This document shows positions 59,787 to 64,000 of a DNA stretch of 64,000 nucleotides, piece by piece. Origin of the DNA: Mycolicibacterium sp. CBMA 247 (GTDB taxonomy: Bacteria > Actinomycetota > Actinomycetes > Mycobacteriales > Mycobacteriaceae); NCBI RefSeq assembly GCF_009729095.1, contig NZ_VTGX01000004.1:614131-678130 (forward strand). Direction: 5' to 3'. Both the position numbers and the translations under genes were made by a program. Below the pieces are notes generated by a model, which was given only the letters and a program-made list of their open reading frames with translations, had not been told where the DNA came from and did no database searches. Numbering within the stretch: position 1 is the first letter of the stretch; every line of letters starts with the position of its first letter.

Positions 59787-61791
59787 AGACCTCGATCGGC
59801 GGGTGCAATCGATCCATGGTGTACTGCCGGTTTCGCCGCGCCGCCCACGAACTGGCGGCCAGCGAGACCGCCAGCACACCGGTCAGGACCGCGATCGCCA
59901 CCCACAGCCGCGAGTCGATCCCGCCCACGATCAACTGCCGAAGCCCGTTGACCGCGTACGTCATCGGATCGACCGGATGCAGTATCTGGAAGGGTTTCGC
60001 CGTGGTCTCCACCGGATAGATGCCACCGGCCGATACCAGTTGCAGCATCAGGAAAGCCAGCGTCACGACCCGGCCCACCGAGACCCCGAACAACGCGTTG
60101 AACGCCTGGATCAGGGCCAGGAACGTGCCCGCCACCAACAGCAGGAACGCCACCGCGGCCAGCGGGTACTTGGCGTGCAGGCCCACCCCGAAATGCACCA
60201 CCACGTACATCACCACAACCTGGCAGAACACGATCAGCAGGGCAGGCCAGTAGGACGCCAGCACCACACGCAGCGCCCCCAACCCGTTGACCACCGGCCG
60301 GGACTGCAACGGCTGCAACAGCATCCAGATGATCAGTGCGCCGATGAACAACGCCAGCGGCAGGAAGAACGGCGCGAAACCGGTGCCGAACGTGGCGGCC
60401 GGGTTGTGCGTCTGAATGTCCAGCACCACCGGTGCGGCCAGGGTCCGCGCCACCTCGGTGCGCTGCTGCGGGGTCCACGACGGAACCTGGGTGGAGCCCT
60501 GTTTGAGCGCGGTGGCCAGCTGCTGATTACCGGCCTGGAGTTTCTCCGTACCGGCAGCGAGTTCTCCTGCCCCGCTGGACAGTTGGCGGCCACCGTTGGT
60601 CAGCTGCACCAGCCCGCTGTTGAGCCGCTGGGCGCCGTCGTTGAGTTGGTGAGCGCCGTCACGCAGTTTGACGACGTCGGAGCGCAACCCGCCGGTGACC
60701 GCCTTGTTGATGAACACCCGCAGCTTGCTGTTCGGGTCACCGAGTTCGTTCTCCAACTGGGTTGCGTTGTCACGCAAGCGGATCAGACCCTCGTCGGTGG
60801 TGGGGTCGAGGCCGCGAGCGATCAGCAGCCGCTGCGCACCGGCCAGAAACTCCCCGGTATCGCGCACCGCGGGATCGGGACTGTTGCGCAGGATGCCGAC
60901 GGCCTGATCGACGATCGCGGCAGCCTGGGCCTGGTCGATGTTGAGCGCAGCGATCCGGTCGGTGGTCGAGCGCACCGCTCCCGACAGCCGCTGTGCGGCC
61001 ATACCAACCTCGTTGGGGTCCAAGCCAAGTCCACTGACCCGGTCCAGCACCGTGAGCAACGGATCGGTTGCGGTGTCGACTGCCGTCGACAACTGTTTGG
61101 TGCCCGCGGACAGCTGCGCGGATCCGTCGCGCGCGGTGACCAGCCCCGTCGTCAGCGCGTCGGCCCCGGCCGACAGCCGGTGCGCGCCGTCGTTGGCCGC
61201 AGCGCTCCCGGTGGCCAACTGCTGCGCGCCGTCGGCTGCCTTGATCAGGCCGGCCCCGGCATCGGTCAGCCCGGTCAGCACGGTGCCGACCGTGCGTTCG
61301 CCGATCTTGGCGTTGATCTGGTTGATCACCTCGCGAGCGGCATTCTGGCCGATGATCGAACCCAGGTAGTTGTTGGCGTCGTTGAAGGTAAAACGGACGT
61401 TGGCCTGGTGCGGCGACCCACCGGACGGTGACGAGATACTGGTGCTGAAATCCTGCGGCAGCGTGATCGAGAAGTAGTACTTGCCGCTGGCCACGCCGGC
61501 GGCCGCATCCTGCGCCGAAACCCGGTGCAGCTGAAGCTGACCCGAATCCACCAGCGCATCGGAGACCTCGTCACCGGCCTTGACCAGCTGCCCTTCCGTG
61601 ACGGTGCCCTGGTCCTCATTGACCAACGCCACCGGAACCTTGTCCACCTCACCGAACGGGTTCCAGAACGCCCACAGATACATCGCGCCATACAGCAGCG
61701 GCAGCAGGATGACCGTCACCAGCGCGATACGCGGCATCGTGCCGCGCGAGAAGCGTTTGAGATCGGTGCCCAGCGACATTCCGGCAAGCAC
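59785..61791 (-). CDS. YhgE/Pip domain membrane protein (ABC-2 type exporter subunit)
   Basis: 668 aa. TM1 (PRIALVTVILLPLLYGAMYLW) is followed by the conserved NPFGEVDKVPVALVNEDQG motif and a long extracellular domain with repeated G-A-x-x-L-x-x-G heptads (e.g. LRDGAHQLNDGAQRLNSGLV; LAAGTEKLQAGNQQLATALK). A C-terminal set of about five TMs follows from residue 480. The family relates to phage-infection protein and T7SS- or MmpL-like export. GTG 61791 lies 2 nt after the ATPase gene, so both form one unit. ATG 61779 is an alternative start. Confidence 0.9.
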   Translation of the reverse strand: MLAGMSLGTDLKRFSRGTMPRIALVTVILLPLLYGAMYLWAFWNPFGEVDKVPVALVNEDQGTVTEGQLVKAGDEVSDALVDSGQLQLHRVSAQDAAAGVASGKYYFSITLPQDFSTSISSPSGGSPHQANVRFTFNDANNYLGSIIGQNAAREVINQINAKIGERTVGTVLTGLTDAGAGLIKAADGAQQLATGSAAANDGAHRLSAGADALTTGLVTARDGSAQLSAGTKQLSTAVDTATDPLLTVLDRVSGLGLDPNEVGMAAQRLSGAVRSTTDRIAALNIDQAQAAAIVDQAVGILRNSPDPAVRDTGEFLAGAQRLLIARGLDPTTDEGLIRLRDNATQLENELGDPNSKLRVFINKAVTGGLRSDVVKLRDGAHQLNDGAQRLNSGLVQLTNGGRQLSSGAGELAAGTEKLQAGNQQLATALKQGSTQVPSWTPQQRTEVARTLAAPVVLDIQTHNPAATFGTGFAPFFLPLALFIGALIIWMLLQPLQSRPVVNGLGALRVVLASYWPALLIVFCQVVVMYVVVHFGVGLHAKYPLAAVAFLLLVAGTFLALIQAFNALFGVSVGRVVTLAFLMLQLVSAGGIYPVETTAKPFQILHPVDPMTYAVNGLRQLIVGGIDSRLWVAIAVLTGVLAVSLAASSWAARRNRQYTMDRLHPPIEV

Positions 61792-61793
61792 GG

Positions 61794-62534
61794 CTACTCG
61801 CCACCTTTCTGCGAACCGGCCAGCTCGGCCAGCGTGGTGTTGGGCACTGTCAGTTGGGCCCGCACGGCCGAGGCCAGATGCTCCGGCACCCCATTGACCG
61901 TCGCGGTGATCACGGTCTGCTTCTCCCCCAGCGCGATCAGACGCCCCAGCACGACGTCTCGGTTGCGGTCATCGGTCAGATGGTCGAGGTTGCCGACCAC
62001 CAGCAGCGGCGGCTCCTTGGTATTGGCCAGCGCGATGCGCAGCAGGATCTGGTCGAGCTCGGTGAGCCCGTCGAAGTACTCGGTCAACGACGGCAGCGGC
62101 AGATCGCCGAACACCGGGGCACACAGGGCGGCCAGGTCGTCGTGGTCGGCACGGCCCACCAGCGTGTACCAGGGTGCGTCCCAACGGCGTTGCTCGGTCA
62201 CCAGGTCGCGCACCGTCACCGACTCCGACACCCTGTCGAGCTCATCGATCCCGGCCAGCACCGCGGACCGGAAGATGTCGGGTGCCCGGGTACGCCCGAA
62301 CACGGTCAGTTGCCCGCGCCCCGTTCTCATGCGTCCGGCCAGTGTCATCAGCAGTGCGGTGCGACCGGTACCCGCAGGCGCGACCAACACCGTGACACCG
62401 CCGTCGGCGATGTCGAGGTCGAGGGGACCGTAGACCGGACCCCATGGCCCGCGCATCGTGATCCCGCGCGCGGTGATGGCCGGTGACTTTTGCTCGTCCT
62501 CGCCGGTGTCAGGCTCTGGACTTAGCTGGGACAT
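61794..62534 (-). CDS. ABC-type ATP-binding protein partner of YhgE
   Basis: 246 aa. Walker A-like VLVAPAGTGRTALLMTLAGR (A-x-x-G-T-G-R-T, with Arg in place of the usual Lys) and ITARGITMRGPWGPVYGPLD typical of ABC domains. The signature region (FDGLTELDQILLRIALANTK) and Walker B (LLVVGNLDHL, with Asn-Leu-Asp instead of D-E) are divergent. ATPase activity may therefore be weak or altered. It probably partners the YhgE protein. Its ATG at 62534 overlaps the possible ATG of the divergent gene (CATG). Confidence 0.82.
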   Translation of the reverse strand: MSQLSPEPDTGEDEQKSPAITARGITMRGPWGPVYGPLDLDIADGGVTVLVAPAGTGRTALLMTLAGRMRTGRGQLTVFGRTRAPDIFRSAVLAGIDELDRVSESVTVRDLVTEQRRWDAPWYTLVGRADHDDLAALCAPVFGDLPLPSLTEYFDGLTELDQILLRIALANTKEPPLLVVGNLDHLTDDRNRDVVLGRLIALGEKQTVITATVNGVPEHLASAVRAQLTVPNTTLAELAGSQKGGE

Positions 62535-62589
62535 GGCCCAATCACAACACATCCGCGTGACCCGCACAGGGGGTGGCATTCTGGGATTT

Positions 62590-63282
62590 GTGGAGCCTCT
62601 GTGGCATTTCGCGGGGAACTTCTGGTGGCTGATCTTTCCGCTGGGAGGAATGATCGGTGGCGGCATAAGGGCCGTCGCCGCTGCCAACGAGCGCCGAGCC
62701 CAGCGCCGGCTGGAGCGTTACCGCATCAAGCAGCAGACGAAGGTCGAGATCGCCAAGGCCGCCGGGGCGACCAAATCCTCTGACGCCGCGTATCAGCGGG
62801 AGCTGACCAAGGTGCTCGCACAACACGACCGCACCACTGCCCGGTGGCTCGACTACGAGATCGACATCGCCAAACTGCTGGACTTCCCGCTGATGACCGA
62901 TATGCGTGATCCGCTGACGATCGCGTTTCACCGGGCGCGCGGCCGCGCGGACCTGATCCGGCCCGAGAACGTCGAGGATCTGCGCGGCGACCGCGCAGGC
63001 CAACTCGAGTACCGCGATGCCGTACACGACTACGTGACGGCCTTCGACATCGCCGAGGCCGAGGCGATCCGCAGGCGGCGCAGTGACTTCTCCGCCGCGG
63101 CCCAGGAGCGCATCGCCCGAGCACAACAACTGCTGCGGCTCGCCTCCGACGACGGCGCGACACCGGACGAACGCCGCAGTGCCTACGCGCGGGCCCAGAA
63201 GGAACTCGACGGGCTCATCGTGCTGCCGGCCGGCACCCGGGCCAGCATCGAGCGCCGGATCGTCGGGGAGTTGGAGGCCTGA
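62590..63282 (+). CDS. membrane-anchored conserved hypothetical protein
   Basis: About 230 aa from GTG 62590 (ATG 62533 gives 249 aa). One membrane segment near the N-terminus (FAGNFWWLIFPLGGMIGGGI) is followed by a basic, helical cytosolic part with coiled-coil character (RRAQRRLERYRIKQQTKVEI; FSAAAQERIARAQQLLRLAS). I recognise no enzymatic motif. GTG 62590 is preferred because it leaves room for a promoter between it and the divergent ATPase gene. Function unknown; resembles proteins widespread in mycobacteria. Confidence 0.75.
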   Translation: MEPLWHFAGNFWWLIFPLGGMIGGGIRAVAAANERRAQRRLERYRIKQQTKVEIAKAAGATKSSDAAYQRELTKVLAQHDRTTARWLDYEIDIAKLLDFPLMTDMRDPLTIAFHRARGRADLIRPENVEDLRGDRAGQLEYRDAVHDYVTAFDIAEAEAIRRRRSDFSAAAQERIARAQQLLRLASDDGATPDERRSAYARAQKELDGLIVLPAGTRASIERRIVGELEA

Positions 63283-63678
63283 TCAGATGACCGAGCGGTG
63301 GCGGGTGCGGTAGTACAGCACCGCCGCAGAGATCGTGGCCTCGCTGAGCGCCAACACCACGGCCAGGGCCATCACCGAAGTCATCACCGAGGCCGGGGCC
63401 GATGCGACACCAGCGCCATGATGATGCGCGGGCATCGGCGTGTGCAGCGCCACCATCGCCAGGCTCATCAACGCCACCGCGCACCAGACTCCGGAGGTGC
63501 CGCGCTGCCACAGATGGGCCGCGCAGTACAGACAACCCACGATCATCACCGCGAGCACCGCACCGGCCACCGCGTTTGCCGCCACTGTCAGCATCACCAC
63601 ATGTAGCAGCGCCGAGCCCGCGGCCAAGAGCGCACACGTCCGCCGCCCCAGAACAGTGCAGGCGTGTGCGGACGGCAT
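63283..63678 (-). CDS. small polytopic membrane protein, 131 aa
   Basis: Four predicted membrane segments (ALLAAGSALLHVVMLTVAAN; AGAVLAVMIVGCLYCAAHLW; VWCAVALMSLAMVALHT; VMTSVMALAVVLALSEATIS) with a His-rich loop (MPAHHHGAG) that may bind metal. No family recognised. ATG 63678 is preferred over the longer frame. Its stop adjoins the stop of the convergent gene at 63282. It lies downstream of the rRNA operon in the same direction but beyond its terminator. Confidence 0.75.
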   Translation of the reverse strand: MPSAHACTVLGRRTCALLAAGSALLHVVMLTVAANAVAGAVLAVMIVGCLYCAAHLWQRGTSGVWCAVALMSLAMVALHTPMPAHHHGAGVASAPASVMTSVMALAVVLALSEATISAAVLYYRTRHRSVI

Positions 63679-63839
63679 ATTCCCATCGTCGCAGCCATCG
63701 GCGTCGGCCGCGGCCTGAACGGGACGCAAACACTTCACAGGTGGGTAGAACGGCCACGCCGCCAAAACCCACTCCACGCCAGGGCCGGCCCTGCGAATAT
63801 CCGCTTGAATATCGGCAACGGGAATCAGGAAATAAAAAC

Positions 63840-63874
63840 GAATCGCCCCCCACGATAAACGTGGGGGGCGATTC
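63840..63874 (-). terminator. intrinsic terminator of the rRNA operon
   Basis: Perfect 15-bp stem (GAATCGCCCCCCACG / CGTGGGGGGCGATTC) around ATAAA. On the minus strand it is followed by GTTTTTATTT, a proper U-tract. It lies 8 nt after the 5S 3' end, a textbook Rho-independent terminator, rare in this high-GC window. Confidence 0.93.
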
Positions 63875-63882
63875 TTAATTTG

Positions 63883-63998
63883 TGTTCGGCGGTGTCCTAC
63901 TTTTCCACCCGAGAGGGTAGTATCATCGGCGCTGGCAGGCTTAGCTTCCGGGTTCGGGATGGGACCGGGCGTTTCCCTGCCGCTATGGACCGCCGTAA
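63883..63998 (-). rRNA. rrf: 5S ribosomal RNA
   Basis: The minus-strand reading starts TTACGGCGGTCCATAGCGG and contains CCCATCCCGAACCCGGAAGC, then AAGCCTGCCAGCGCCGATGA, ending near GGACACCGCCGAACA, i.e. a mycobacterial 5S rRNA of about 116 nt. The 5' end is at the window edge and the 23S gene should lie beyond it. End points may be off by one or two bases. Confidence 0.95.
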
Positions 63999-64000
63999 CT

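Noticed and set aside
62585..62595. GATTTGTGGAG also occurs at the start of the plus-strand membrane-protein gene, like the palindrome arms
   Set aside because: Only 11 nt match and no palindrome is formed; a chance match of this length in 64 kb is not rare, and the bases are part of a start codon region.
1..64000. CRISPR arrays, prophage genes, intact transposases, riboswitches
   Set aside because: I saw no regularly spaced direct repeats, phage structural genes or complete transposase, and no leader sequence that I could match to a known riboswitch class.

Overview
The window is a high-GC actinobacterial chromosome segment, almost certainly from a Mycolicibacterium or other mycobacterium. 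The signs are a 13E12-type HNH endonuclease gene, F420-type LLM oxidoreductases, EchA6, AccD3, CtpE, a YhgE/Pip protein, small secreted proteins, many GTG/TTG starts, and gene order at both edges that I recall from M. tuberculosis (Rv0903-Rv0912 on the right, Rv0924c-Rv0927c on the left). There is no prophage, integrase or CRISPR array. No intact insertion sequence is present, only one decayed remnant. Homology and synteny statements come from memory and reading of the proteins, not from a search.

Regions. 0-8.4 kb: ordinary housekeeping and accessory genes (HNH, SDR, DapB-like reductase, two small secreted proteins, the manganese transporter MntH behind a DtxR-type metal box, LLM, DinB, SRPBCC, SnoaL-like). 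8.4-15.6 kb: a worn patch with two efflux or resistance transporters, an LCP cell-wall ligase, tRNA-Arg(CCU), gene remnants and a frameshifted chloramphenicol-type exporter. 15.8-18.0 kb: GNAT, membrane, cupin and VOC genes.

18.1-37.0 kb is a large divergent catabolic locus. Eleven translationally coupled minus-strand genes encode SDR, Rieske oxygenase, LLM monooxygenase, Baeyer-Villiger monooxygenase, TauD-type dioxygenase, SDR, CoA-transferase and four acyl-CoA dehydrogenases. They face five plus-strand genes for an SMP-30-like lactonase, a GntR/UTRA regulator, two acyl-CoA ligases and an SDR. The shared promoter region holds a perfect 12-bp palindrome suited to the GntR protein. The set reads as a route that hydroxylates an alicyclic compound, oxidises it to a ketone, expands it to a lactone, opens the ring, makes a CoA thioester and degrades it by beta-oxidation.

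37.1-40.6 kb: a small Cys-rich protein gene followed by frdABCD (fumarate reductase). 40.7-53.1 kb: a second catabolic island bounded by a broken IclR gene and IS3/IS30 debris. It holds a ribose-type ABC importer, a GntR/FCD regulator, an enolase-superfamily dehydratase, a Gfo/Idh dehydrogenase, a sugar isomerase, an IolD-like ring hydrolase and an aldehyde dehydrogenase. It looks like a cyclitol pathway without the usual IolB, IolC and IolJ steps.

53.2-64.0 kb returns to core genes: an Rv0909/Rv0910-type toxin-antitoxin pair, ctpE, a metallo-hydrolase, echA6, accD3, a YhgE/ATPase export pair, two membrane proteins, and the 3' end of an rRNA operon (5S rRNA with its terminator) running in on the minus strand. 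Several long perfect inverted repeats sit directly at stop codons, and two of them share the same arm sequence.
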